A stretch of 64,000 nt of DNA from Saccharicrinis sp050296935 (GCA_050296935.1 JBNKRV010000248.1:84129-148128); one strand, 5' to 3'; positions 33,601 through 42,067 are shown, counted from the stretch's first letter. Program-made: numbers and translations. The notes: a model not told the origin generated them from the letters alone.

Positions 33601-34464
33601 TTAACGGTTAATTACAAATCTGTTTCTTGGCTTAATCCTGGGCTGAATATCAGGTAACTCAAATACCTCATTCTTATTGGCTGATCTATGAACTCCAACT
33701 TCATTCAGATAGGCGATAATCGCATTTCGTTCTTTTTTAAAATTCAGATCGGCATTTATAGCCGCCTTGTCTCTGGGTCTTTTAAAGTCTATCTGAAATT
33801 CTGTACCTAAAGTTGATTTCGGACCAGGAGTTAAAGGGATAACCCTATCGGCCAATAAAATACCTTCATCAACATCATTAGTAATTAGCATGATTGTTTT
33901 CTTCGACTCCCTCCAAATTTTTTCTATCTCAATTTGTAACGACCCTCTTGTTAAAGCATCCAGTGCACTTAATGGTTCATCCATCAAAAGTATCTCAGGA
34001 TCCATTGCCAGAGCCCGGGCCACAGAAACTCTCTGTCTCATACCACCTGAAAGTTCAGTTGGTTTTTTATGTAGTGCAGGGGTTAAATTAACCATCCCAA
34101 CATATTTTTTTACAATTTCCAGCCGCTCCTTAGCTTTCATATCCGGAAAAACCTGCTTCACTGCCAGCTCCACATTTCCCTGAACAGAAAGCCAGGGAAG
34201 TAAAGAGTAGTTTTGAAAAATCACTCCTCTATCCGGCCCCGGACCACTAATTTTTTCCCCTTTCAGAAATATCTCTCCCTCATCAGGTTGAATTAATCCG
34301 GCTATTAAACTAATCAGGGTTGTTTTTCCACTTCCGGTAAATCCAACGATTGCAATAAATTCACCTTCTTCAATACTTAAATTAATGTCCTTTAATACTT
34401 CAACCTTTTTATCGCCTGAACCATATGATTTGGACACATTCCTTAATTCTAAAAATGCTGCCAT
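33601..34464 (-). CDS. nitrate-type ABC transporter ATPase (first)
   Basis: The 287-residue ATPase has Walker A GFTGSGKTT, signature LSGGMRQRVS, Walker B ILLMDEPLSALD and an Asn (ITNDVDEG) where the switch His is normally found. The C-terminal extension of about 35 residues (FELPDIQPRIKPRNRFVINR) is Arg-rich. The Asn at the H-loop suggests asymmetric ATP sites in a heterodimer with the second ATPase, which keeps its His. It lies 27 bases after the permease gene. Confidence 0.87.
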   Translation of the reverse strand: MAAFLELRNVSKSYGSGDKKVEVLKDINLSIEEGEFIAIVGFTGSGKTTLISLIAGLIQPDEGEIFLKGEKISGPGPDRGVIFQNYSLLPWLSVQGNVELAVKQVFPDMKAKERLEIVKKYVGMVNLTPALHKKPTELSGGMRQRVSVARALAMDPEILLMDEPLSALDALTRGSLQIEIEKIWRESKKTIMLITNDVDEGILLADRVIPLTPGPKSTLGTEFQIDFKRPRDKAAINADLNFKKERNAIIAYLNEVGVHRSANKNEVFELPDIQPRIKPRNRFVINR

Positions 34465-34491
34465 ATTAAAAAGTAGTTTAAAGATGAATTA

Positions 34492-35580
34492 CTAACTATC
34501 GAAGCTTGCCAGTTTTTGAATAAACATCATAATCCGGTCTAACAGAAATCCAATAATACCAATAACAAACATGGCTACAATAATCTTTGCATTAGAATCA
34601 TTTGCTCCATTCTGGAATTCTTCCCAAACAAAAGAACCTAAACCGGGGCTTTGAGCCAGTAGTTCAATGGCAATAAGTACCATCCATGAAACCGATAGGG
34701 TAATACGTAACCCTGTAAATATCATTGGAATAGAAGCTGGCAATATCACTTTAAACACATTACTAAACACCCCTAATCGCAATACTTTTGAAACATTCAG
34801 ATAATCTTTATCAACAGAAGAAACCCCCATAGCCGTATTTACTAATGTGGCCCACATACTGCAGAATCCTACACTTATAAAGGATATCACAAAGGATTTA
34901 TCAGAATCGGAATTGGCCAGTACAGTTTTTACTACCATAGACACTAAAAGCAGCCAGACTACAGGAGAAACGGGTTTTAATATTTGTATGATCCAGTTTA
35001 ACGATGTACGCAAGGTTTCGCTCAGACCCAGCACGATACCTGCCGGTATGGCTAATAATGCTGCTAATAAAAATCCGGCAAACACAGTTTCTAAACTGGT
35101 AATAATCTGATCTACAAAGGAAGGGCGGCCGGTGTAAGTTATTTCTGCCTGACCGGCAGCTTTTCTTTTTTTGTTGATCGCAGCAGTTCTCTCTTTAAAA
35201 TCAGATTTACTTTTAGCTATCATTTTATGATCTTCCCACAATGCAATAGCTCCATCTATAACATCTGAAGGAGATGGTAATGAGTTTGGTTTGCAGCTTA
35301 AATCACCGGAATCGATGCATTCCTGCATTTTCAAAGCCGCTTCATCACCCTGAACATCTCTGGTTTTCTCAATTTTTCTTTCTCTCTCGATTTTATATAA
35401 ATAACCGGCGCCAATATTACATACGCCCAGAAAAATAAAAACGGATAAAACCGGCACTACAATTTGCTTGAGTACCAACCGGATATTTTTTTCTATCTCT
35501 TGTCCTTTAATGAGTTGAATGAGTGGTTCAAAAAAGCCGAGACCTACCCATTTTAATGCCTGTATTATTTTTGATTCCAT
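34492..35580 (-). CDS. nrtB: nitrate-type ABC transporter permease, extended
   Basis: The 362-residue protein has the usual permease core from about residue 160 (five to six helices, with the EAA-type loop around GLRITLSVSWMVLIAIELLA). It also has an added N-terminal part: one helix (about 33-55), then a charged segment of about 85 residues with two Cys (ECIDSGDLSCKPN). NrtB/CmpB proteins are usually near 280 residues, so the first 80-100 are extra. It is separated from nrtA by 350 bases containing a large hairpin. Confidence 0.85.
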   Translation of the reverse strand: MESKIIQALKWVGLGFFEPLIQLIKGQEIEKNIRLVLKQIVVPVLSVFIFLGVCNIGAGYLYKIERERKIEKTRDVQGDEAALKMQECIDSGDLSCKPNSLPSPSDVIDGAIALWEDHKMIAKSKSDFKERTAAINKKRKAAGQAEITYTGRPSFVDQIITSLETVFAGFLLAALLAIPAGIVLGLSETLRTSLNWIIQILKPVSPVVWLLLVSMVVKTVLANSDSDKSFVISFISVGFCSMWATLVNTAMGVSSVDKDYLNVSKVLRLGVFSNVFKVILPASIPMIFTGLRITLSVSWMVLIAIELLAQSPGLGSFVWEEFQNGANDSNAKIIVAMFVIGIIGFLLDRIMMFIQKLASFDS

Positions 35581-35639
35581 AAAAGTCTTTTTTTAGTTGG
35601 ATTGATGGTGGTTTACATTTACCGTTTTTTTAAAATTTT

Positions 35640-35703
35640 TAGTTGTGAGATAAGGTACACCTTACTTCCGGAAAGAGATGTACCTTATCAGACTCACCAA
35701 CTA
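35640..35703 (-). promoter_or_regulatory. long hairpin in the nrtA-nrtB leader
   Basis: An 11-bp perfect inner stem (GATAAGGTACA at 35649-35659, complement at 35679-35689) is extended by an outer 6-bp stem (TAGTTG at 35640, CAACTA at 35698) around a small bulge. On the minus strand no T run follows, so it is more likely a stabiliser or attenuator than a complete terminator. It could make the binding protein more abundant than the pump. Confidence 0.6.
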
Positions 35704-35780
35704 AAAAACGTGTTCATGCTAAAGGTTAGGTCTGGCAATCGTAACCCGGTTCAAAAACCTATATGAACCCACTTTTTTCT

Positions 35781-35814
35781 TTTGTATCAAGATACAAGTA
35801 TTAAGTATCAAGAT
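35781..35814. repeat. TATCAAG-type array, first arm
   Basis: Units GTATCAAGATACAAG and AAGTATCAAGAT follow each other. The array at 35896-35926 is roughly its inverted copy about 80 bases on, so the two arms could pair. Confidence 0.6.
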
Positions 35815-35895
35815 GATTTACAGCTTGACATATACATTTCTGATATCCAGAACATTACTTTCCTTCTGAAACAGAAATGTTCAAAGCATGTACGT

Positions 35896-35926
35896 CTTGA
35901 TACTTGTATCTAGATACTTATATCAA
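35896..35926. repeat. TATCAAG-type array, second arm
   Basis: CTTGATACTTGTATC followed by TAGATACTTATATCAA is the inverted counterpart of 35781-35814. It ends 5 bases before the nrtA stop codon. Confidence 0.6.
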
Positions 35927-35930
35927 ATCA

Positions 35931-37313
35931 CTAAATATCTTTATTACCAATTGAGAATTTAGTCAGATACTCATTGGGTTTCTTTCCATCGAATTCTATT
36001 CCATCAATAAAATCAGAGGTAGCTACTTTATAACCATCTGTTGCAGGAATATCAGATGCTGGAATTTTTCCTTCAGCCACTAACAATTCAGCAGCTTTTT
36101 TCCAGATCTCCGGCTTGTATACTTTTTTAGCTGTAGACTGATACCACTCATCTGATTTTGGTTCAGAAATTTGTCCCCAACGACGCATCTGAGTCAAAAA
36201 CCAAACAGCATCTGAATAAAAAGGATAGGTTGCATGGTACCTGTAAAACACATTAAAATCAGGTAACGATCTCTTATCACCTCTTTCGAACTCAAAAGTT
36301 CCAGTCATAGAGTTGGCAATCACTATAGAATCAGCTCCCACATAATCTGATTTAGAAAGAATACCTACAGCTTTGGCTCTGTTTGCAGGTTCATCTAACC
36401 ATTTTCCAGCTCTGATTAAAGCTTTAGTAACGGCTATTGCAGTATTTGGATTTTCGGTTATGAATTTTTCTGTCATTACAAATACCTTCTCCGGATTGTT
36501 CTTCCAGATTTCATAGTTAGTAACAACAGGTACTCCGATTTGCTTAAACACAGCCTGCTGATTCCAGGGTTCACCAACACAATATCCGTAAATGGTTCCG
36601 GCTTCAAGAGTAGCGGGCATTTGTGGTGGCGGAGTTACCGACAATAACACATCGGCATCTACCTGACCCTGAATATTATCTGATGTATACATTCCGGGAT
36701 GAATTCCGGCTGCTGCTAACCAATATCTGATTTCGTAGTTGTGCGTTGATACCGGGAAAACCATACCCATTTTAAACGGGCTACCATTATCTTTATACTC
36801 CTTAATAACCGGCTTAAGTGCATCGGCTTTAATCGGGTGAACTAATTTTCCATCTCCGTCTGAAGGAACATTTTTTTTCATTTTATCCCAAATTGCATTG
36901 GAAACCGTAATTCCATTTCCATTTAAGTCCATTGAAAAAGGCGTTACCAAGTTTGCCTGGCGTCCAAAACCACAAGCTGCTGCAATAGGCTGACCAGCCA
37001 ACATGTGTGATCCATCTAATTCTCCGTCAATCACCCGATCCAATACATTTTTCCAGTTACTCTGTGCCTCAATGGTTACAAACAACCCTTCATCTTCAAA
37101 ATAACCCAACTCTTTAGCTATCGCTAACGGAGCCATATCCGTTAACTTGATAAATCCAAAAGTCAACTGAGGCTTTTCAATTAATAAACCGGCAGACTCA
37201 GTTTCGGTGGAAACAGATGCTGATGATTTTTTTCCGGATCCGCCACATGATGTTAATAAGGCTGCTAATCCGAATATTAATGCACTCTTTCTTATGATAT
37301 TATACTTTTTCAT
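35931..37313 (-). CDS. nrtA: nitrate-type ABC substrate-binding lipoprotein
   Basis: The 460-residue protein starts MKKYNIIRKSALIFGLAALL and has a lipobox LTSC (Cys23). It belongs to the NrtA/CmpA group: LTFGFIKLTDMAPLAIAKEL, GQPIAAACGFGRQANLVTPF, GYCVGEPWNQQAVFKQIGVP and MTEKFITENPNTAIAVTKAL. It captures nitrate (or nitrite, or bicarbonate in CmpA) for the pump. The neighbouring nitrate reductase genes favour nitrate. It heads the operon nrtA, nrtB, two ATPases, regulator. Confidence 0.9.
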   Translation of the reverse strand: MKKYNIIRKSALIFGLAALLTSCGGSGKKSSASVSTETESAGLLIEKPQLTFGFIKLTDMAPLAIAKELGYFEDEGLFVTIEAQSNWKNVLDRVIDGELDGSHMLAGQPIAAACGFGRQANLVTPFSMDLNGNGITVSNAIWDKMKKNVPSDGDGKLVHPIKADALKPVIKEYKDNGSPFKMGMVFPVSTHNYEIRYWLAAAGIHPGMYTSDNIQGQVDADVLLSVTPPPQMPATLEAGTIYGYCVGEPWNQQAVFKQIGVPVVTNYEIWKNNPEKVFVMTEKFITENPNTAIAVTKALIRAGKWLDEPANRAKAVGILSKSDYVGADSIVIANSMTGTFEFERGDKRSLPDFNVFYRYHATYPFYSDAVWFLTQMRRWGQISEPKSDEWYQSTAKKVYKPEIWKKAAELLVAEGKIPASDIPATDGYKVATSDFIDGIEFDGKKPNEYLTKFSIGNKDI

Positions 37314-37327
37314 ACTTTCTGATTTTA

Positions 37328-37341
37328 GTATCAAGATACAA
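37328..37341. repeat. short TATCAAG unit before nrtA
   Basis: AGTATCAAGATACA lies 15 bases upstream of the nrtA start, in its untranslated leader, and matches the core of the arrays at 35781 and 35896. Confidence 0.5.
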
Positions 37342-37376
37342 GAATCACGACTTACGGACTCCGATATTTTCTATTG

Positions 37377-37400
37377 GTCCACAAAACTAAATCTGTGGAC
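37377..37400 (-). promoter_or_regulatory. nrtA promoter overlapped by an inverted repeat
   Basis: On the minus strand TAGTTTTG (37382-37389) matches the -7 box TAnnTTTG. It is enclosed by GTCCACA (37377-37383) and its complement TGTGGAC (37394-37400), a 7-bp inverted repeat with a 10-base spacer. That arrangement would let a dimeric protein block or position polymerase. The untranslated leader would be about 60 bases. Confidence 0.45.
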
Positions 37401-37576
37401 TAAAAATTAGAGTCCCATATCATACTCTCTTGTAATTAATCCTGATAGATTCGTTTAAATTTTAGAGAAACCATGACTACCACAGCTATTCTTATTATAT
37501 GTTACTGCGTGATCAATTATTTACTGTGGTAATACAGGTTTCATTAAATATTTATGATTGGTATGTAAAGATCTGC

Positions 37577-38926
37577 TTACAAAAACTTAGGTGTAAACGC
37601 TAACATCGCCCATCCCCATGACTGCATTCCCTGAATTTCCTGATCCGGATTACCAAACTTCAGTTGTTTCATGGTATCAGTTATTCCAAACATTTGAGAA
37701 TAACCTGCTTTAAACACCAACTCAGGGGCAAGTTTTTTCACGAATACTAAATCAAGCTCTGTACCTAAGGCTCCATCAAAACTCTCTCCACTTGTAGCAT
37801 TCACTCTTTCTTCTGCCGACATAAACTGATGCAGGTGTGCTAACACTTTTGCTTTACCTACTTTAAAAGCTGTTTTTAAATAGATATCAACTAAACCAGC
37901 ACTCATGGCATTTCCACCTCCATGCCCGTTACCCACATAAAAATAATCCATAAAACCATAAAACTTATGGTTTGTACCATATTTAGGCGACCATCCTTCT
38001 ACTTTATCTCCCGACGTTTGGTCATCACCGCTTAAATAATCTATACCTAATAAAGGAGAACCTGTAACACCCGTTGCCTGAACATAAGCATTAATCATAA
38101 AACCTGATAAATCAATACTGGTAGCTCCTCCATTACCATCATCTACTTTATTGGCCGTTCCTCCGGTATAAAAAAACTGTCCTCCGAATTTCAATTTATC
38201 CGTTGAAAAGTTTGGTGATACCCCTAATGTAACATTACTATAAGTTTCATTAGCCACAGATGATGAATTGTATATATCATTCTCAAGCATAATACCTATA
38301 TTTCCACCACTAAAACTCTTTTTGTAATAAGCCATCTGCTGACTTTTGGGTAGTCCCAGATTAAAAATACGAGGATTTGCTCCTCCACCTGTAGTCACCA
38401 TATATTCATTACCTACAAGCTTTGCGGGTTCCGGAGCCCCATCGCCATACCCGGGTTGATTCCAGCTAAACATTACATCAAAACGGGTACTCTCATCTTT
38501 ATACATATAACGGAATGCATCCAGCGATCGACCCTGCATAGCCCAATCTAAACTTCCAAAGAAACGATGATCATCATATATTACTTCCTGACGCCCTATT
38601 CTAAAAGTTGATTTATCAGACAAGTAATAGTCTCCATAAGCCTCATGAGCACTTAACAACTGATCAGATTTATTAATCTGCCCTGTTTCGCCCCAAATTC
38701 TAACATCTTGTAATGAGACCTTAAAGCCTACTTTCTCCTTTTTATAATCTGCAGTTAACCTGGCTCTGTGTTCAATAAATGCTGCTGGTTCCTGACCTTC
38801 AAATATCGGCTTTTTAAAACCATTACGCACCTCTCCCCTGGCTCGGTATTGTCCTGAAAAAGAAACTTGAGCTTTGCTTGTACCTAGACAAACAATAGCT
38901 GTAATCAGCGTTAATATTTTCTTCAT
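37577..38926 (-). CDS. outer-membrane porin of the alginate-export type
   Basis: The 449-residue protein starts at 38926 (MKKILTLITAIVCLGTSKAQ), which gives a clean signal peptide; the frame opens further upstream but without family support. The mature part has alternating beta strands, FSGQYRARGEVRNGFKKPIF near the N-terminus and a final aromatic residue, as in alginate-export-domain beta-barrels. Next to the nitrate transporter genes, it is likely the outer-membrane entry for nitrate or nitrite. That substrate is inference. Confidence 0.8.
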   Translation of the reverse strand: MKKILTLITAIVCLGTSKAQVSFSGQYRARGEVRNGFKKPIFEGQEPAAFIEHRARLTADYKKEKVGFKVSLQDVRIWGETGQINKSDQLLSAHEAYGDYYLSDKSTFRIGRQEVIYDDHRFFGSLDWAMQGRSLDAFRYMYKDESTRFDVMFSWNQPGYGDGAPEPAKLVGNEYMVTTGGGANPRIFNLGLPKSQQMAYYKKSFSGGNIGIMLENDIYNSSSVANETYSNVTLGVSPNFSTDKLKFGGQFFYTGGTANKVDDGNGGATSIDLSGFMINAYVQATGVTGSPLLGIDYLSGDDQTSGDKVEGWSPKYGTNHKFYGFMDYFYVGNGHGGGNAMSAGLVDIYLKTAFKVGKAKVLAHLHQFMSAEERVNATSGESFDGALGTELDLVFVKKLAPELVFKAGYSQMFGITDTMKQLKFGNPDQEIQGMQSWGWAMLAFTPKFL

Positions 38927-39227
38927 GTTTAAAAAATTAAATAAAACCTGATAACCGTTGTAAAATTCATTCACATAATTGACTGTCAATAATTTTATAC
39001 TGGTCATACCTGTTTCAAATTCGAATTTAAGTTTTAAACTCATCAAAAATTACTTCCGTTATTTTTACTCCGACAATAATTTTTGATGCGTTTATGTTGA
39101 AAATTAATTTACTTGATTAAAATACCAGTATATTTTAAGAGCTCTTTTTCTTTATTTATAACAAGTACCTTAATAAGCAAAACACTAAGAATCGTTTTAC
39201 CATTATGCCGTTGCTCAATGGATTTTT

Positions 39228-39257
39228 AATTACTTACTTACTATGATTGATTCTGAT
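39228..39257. promoter_or_regulatory. shared two-part motif upstream of the porin gene
   Basis: The 14-mer AATTACTTACTTAC (39228-39241) and the 11-mer TTGATTCTGAT (39247-39257) both recur in the same order at 49340-49367. The 11-mer fits the left half of an FNR site (TTGAT-N4-AT). Confidence 0.5.
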
Positions 39258-39349
39258 GATAAAACTACGGTGTTTTAAACATGCTTTTTATGGCATTTAT
39301 AATATTTTAGTAGTCTTTTTGTCACTTTTTTAGATGCGTATATACATAA

Positions 39350-39376
39350 AAAAACCTGCGTAACCGCAGGTTTTTT
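39350..39376 (-). terminator. terminator of the second FNR-like gene
   Basis: AAAAAACCTGCG and CGCAGGTTTTTT flank a 4-base loop (GTAA region), with A and T tracts on both sides, so it can stop transcription from either side. It lies about 30 bases after the regulator's stop codon. Confidence 0.85.
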
Positions 39377-39406
39377 TATGTATATTACTGTATATGTGCC
39401 TCTTAA

Positions 39407-40120
39407 CTAACTCTGTATAAAATAGTGATGTTCATCAATCTCCTTGCCAAGTCGCTCTTTATCCGGTATTCCAATCAACTTTCCTTTGCAAATAATCAAT
39501 TTTTCTTTTTTTAAACCGGAGATTATTCTGATCACCTGCTCTTCGGTTGTTCCGGCAAAATCAGCAATATCTTTACGACTTAACTGAACAGCTAAATAAC
39601 CATCTTTTAATCCAAACTTTCTATTAATATATAATAAGGCATCAATTACCTTTTCTCGAACGGTCATATGCGCAAACATTCTAACCTTGGTTTCACTCCT
39701 GTTTAATTCCTCAGCATAATATACCATAAAGTCATAAGCCATATTAGGTAATGATTTAAGCATATTACGCATATTATCTAAAGTAAAATGGCACATACGT
39801 GTTTCCGACAGCGCTACAGCTCCACTAGGATAACATTGACTTGAACTAAATCCACGCTGACCCAGCATTTCCCCATTATGAGCAAAACGTAGAATTTGCT
39901 CACGGCCATTAATTCCGGTATTGAAAACCTTTACCTTTCCGGTATGAACAAAGTACAGTCCGTGTATTGGTGCACCTTCAATAATAATACTCTGACTCTT
40001 TCTACAGCGCATAGTGTTTTTACTTTCCAAAAACTTTTCAATTCCTGGTTCAGACAAGTGTTTTTTAATAATACAATTGTCATTTAAACAGCTATTACAC
40101 TCTGTACTATGGGTATTCAT
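39407..40120 (-). CDS. FNR-like Crp-family regulator 2
   Basis: This 237-residue paralog of the regulator at 32083 shows the same plan: C8, C11 and C16 at the N-terminus (CxxCx4C), Cys110 in LSETRMCHF at the position of FNR Cys122, and a winged helix LSRKDIADFAGTTEEQVIRI. The recognition helix is almost identical to that of regulator 1, so both may bind the same sites. It is a single gene with its own terminator between the porin and moaA. The cluster and its ligand remain predictions. Confidence 0.87.
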   Translation of the reverse strand: MNTHSTECNSCLNDNCIIKKHLSEPGIEKFLESKNTMRCRKSQSIIIEGAPIHGLYFVHTGKVKVFNTGINGREQILRFAHNGEMLGQRGFSSSQCYPSGAVALSETRMCHFTLDNMRNMLKSLPNMAYDFMVYYAEELNRSETKVRMFAHMTVREKVIDALLYINRKFGLKDGYLAVQLSRKDIADFAGTTEEQVIRIISGLKKEKLIICKGKLIGIPDKERLGKEIDEHHYFIQS

Positions 40121-40586
40121 TTAAATTCAATTTTAATTTTACTCCTACAGGGGCAATGTTACATTTTTACCTTTTTTACCCTTGTAATTCATTTTTTTAT
40201 AGGGGTCAATAATTTTTCAAGACTATTTTTAGCATTAATAACTAAACACAAATAGGGTGTAAACGTTCATTATATAATTGCTAAAACATTTTAATTACTA
40301 AATATTAAACACTAATTAAACCAACAAGTACTAATTACATAATCACATACATCTGGTTACCAATACCTTGAGTTTTATTTTGCAACACAGTTTTACATAC
40401 AATATTTATCCTACATTAATAGTATGATGAATTCACAATTAACTCATTTATAAATTTTTAAAATCATACTACAAATCGGGAAAACAGCAATACAGCAAAC
40501 CTTATTGTTTTTTAATTGTATTAGATATAGTACAAAAGAAAAACTGTTACAATTCAGTTTACTGGTGATATTAAACAGCATAAATA

Positions 40587-40748
40587 GTACTTGCACGAAA
40601 ACTTCAATTGGCAGATAAGAAAGCTTCATTTCTGAGGCTTTCGAAGACCGGAAAAATGTGATTTTACTACCGTAAATGATCATTTTGAGAGCAAGAGTAA
40701 CAGCCTGCGATTATTCCGGGAAAAAAATGAAGTTTTCTTGCTGACACT
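40587..40748 (+). repeat. repeat R2, copy 2
   Basis: It matches the reverse complement of 19929-20068 over most of its length, with blocks GATAAGAAAGCTTCATTTCT and CCGTAAATGATCATT and an ending CTTGCTGACA. An R1-like end follows within 4 bases, so R2 is associated with R1 ends at both of its sites. Confidence 0.8.
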
Positions 40749-40751
40749 AAA

Positions 40752-40772
40752 TATAAAATTTTAATCGAACTA
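40752..40772. repeat. repeat R1 end remnant
   Basis: TAAAATTTTAATCGAACTAA resembles the right end of R1 (AATTTTAATCGAACTCAGG) but has lost the last bases of the palindrome. Confidence 0.55.
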
Positions 40773-40851
40773 AGAATAACAGTATTTGATTCTCAAATAA
40801 CATTGTGATATTTACATCCCAAATGTTAAAGAATCAACCAGAATTAAAAAA

Positions 40852-41823
40852 GTGACAACCATTTTTGAATACGGGATGAGTGAAAACAGGAAATTTAAAA
40901 AATTAAGAATTAGTCTTACAGATACGTGTAATATGGCATGCACCTATTGTGTTCCGGAAAATCATGTGGATGGTTTAAGAGCGCAGCTAAAACCATCACT
41001 TTCTGCTGCCGACTTAATTAGCATTGTAAAAGAATTACATTCATCTCTACGTTTAAAAAAGATAAGAATAACTGGTGGTGAACCATTGATATATCCGCAT
41101 ATTGTTCATTTTATTTCTGAAATAAAAAAACTGGGTATTGATGATATTGCCCTAACCACCAATGGATATTATCTTGAAAAATTAGCACCCCGATTAAAAA
41201 AAGCAGGTTTAAGATCCATCAATATTTCTATAGATGCCATAGATGAAGATGTATTTGAACAGATGACCAGAAAACCCATGCTACAGCAAACACTAGGCGG
41301 TATTCAGGCAGCTATAGATAATGGCTTTGATGTAAAATTAAATACGGTAGTATTAAAAGACATCAACCAACAACAGATATTACCCCTTATAAAATTTGGT
41401 ATGCAGAAGGGTATTTCTGTACGATTTCTGGAATTGATGAAGATGGGGTACCTGCATCACAGCTATCAGAATTATTTTTTATCACAGGCTGAAATACTGG
41501 ATGAGATCAAAAAAGAATTCAACATTACTAAAAAATTAAGAATTGCTTCTGCCACATCCAATTATTGGGAGATTAATGACAGTAATTATGATTTTGGAAT
41601 AATTGCCAACGAATCTGAACCTTTTTGTAAAGACTGCGATAGGTTGAGGCTGGATAGCTATGGTAAAATTTATGGATGTATCAGTGCCACAAAAGGTATT
41701 TCTATACTCCATAAAATCAATAAAAGTCAATCGATTGAAAGTGATATAGTCAATGCATTAAAACAAAAACAACCCATACGTTTTATTGGTAACGATATGA
41801 GTATGCGACATATTGGAGGATAG
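40852..41823 (+). CDS. moaA: GTP 3',8-cyclase
   Basis: The 323-residue radical SAM enzyme has the cluster motif CNMACTYC (CxxxCxxC), a second C-terminal cluster CKDCDRLRLDSYGKIYGC and a final GG, all required for MoaA. It makes the first intermediate of molybdenum cofactor from GTP with MoaC. The GTG at 40852 is used because the family has about 15-20 residues before the RISLTD motif; ATG at 40876 would shorten this. moaD follows after 4 bases. Confidence 0.93.
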   Translation: MTTIFEYGMSENRKFKKLRISLTDTCNMACTYCVPENHVDGLRAQLKPSLSAADLISIVKELHSSLRLKKIRITGGEPLIYPHIVHFISEIKKLGIDDIALTTNGYYLEKLAPRLKKAGLRSINISIDAIDEDVFEQMTRKPMLQQTLGGIQAAIDNGFDVKLNTVVLKDINQQQILPLIKFGMQKGISVRFLELMKMGYLHHSYQNYFLSQAEILDEIKKEFNITKKLRIASATSNYWEINDSNYDFGIIANESEPFCKDCDRLRLDSYGKIYGCISATKGISILHKINKSQSIESDIVNALKQKQPIRFIGNDMSMRHIGG

Positions 41824-41827
41824 AGTT

Positions 41828-42067
41828 ATGATTAAAATACATTTTTTTGCGGGTCTCACCCGGATATTTCCCAAATCAATTGATTCGGACATTAAAGCCA
41901 CTGCCACTGTATCTGACTTAATGGAAGAACTGAAAGTCAATTATCCGGACGCCAAAGATTTATTAACCAGATCAAGAGTTGCAATAAATGAAAGCTTTGT
42001 GGATTTAACCACTCCGCTACAGGAGAATATGGAGGTTTTTATTATCCCACCTTCAAGTGGAGGGTGA
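41828..42067 (+). CDS. moaD: molybdopterin synthase small subunit
   Basis: The 79-residue ubiquitin-like protein starts MIKIHFFAGLTRIFPKSI and ends PPSSGG, the double Gly that carries the thiocarboxylate. It starts 4 bases after moaA. The activating enzyme MoeB is not in this window. Confidence 0.9.
   Translation: MIKIHFFAGLTRIFPKSIDSDIKATATVSDLMEELKVNYPDAKDLLTRSRVAINESFVDLTTPLQENMEVFIIPPSSGG

Larger units (their letters stand above)
35581..35930. other. 350-base gap between nrtA and nrtB
   Basis: Three structures fill this gap inside the operon: the 66-bp hairpin at 35640-35703 and two oppositely oriented TATCAAG-type arrays at 35781-35814 and 35896-35926. No coding frame is credible. Confidence 0.6.
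38927..39406. other. 480-base gap upstream of the porin gene
   Basis: It holds the terminator at 39350-39376 and a two-part motif at 39228-39257 that recurs upstream of mobA and nasA. The part nearest the porin gene shows no clear promoter box. Confidence 0.5.
40121..40851. other. 731-base gap between divergent regulator and moaA genes
   Basis: The gap has about 460 bases of AT-rich sequence that should contain both promoters, then R2 copy 2 (40587-40748) and an R1 end remnant (40752-40772). A 79-residue frame on the minus strand at 40444-40683 overlaps the repeat and is not considered a gene. Confidence 0.55.

Noticed and set aside
35640..35703. Reading the nrtA-nrtB hairpin as a normal terminator
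   Set aside because: On the coding strand no T run follows the stem, so complete termination is not supported.
40444..40683. 79-residue frame on the minus strand upstream of moaA
   Set aside because: Its first third is R2 repeat sequence and the rest is low-complexity AT-rich DNA; no ribosome site or family resemblance.
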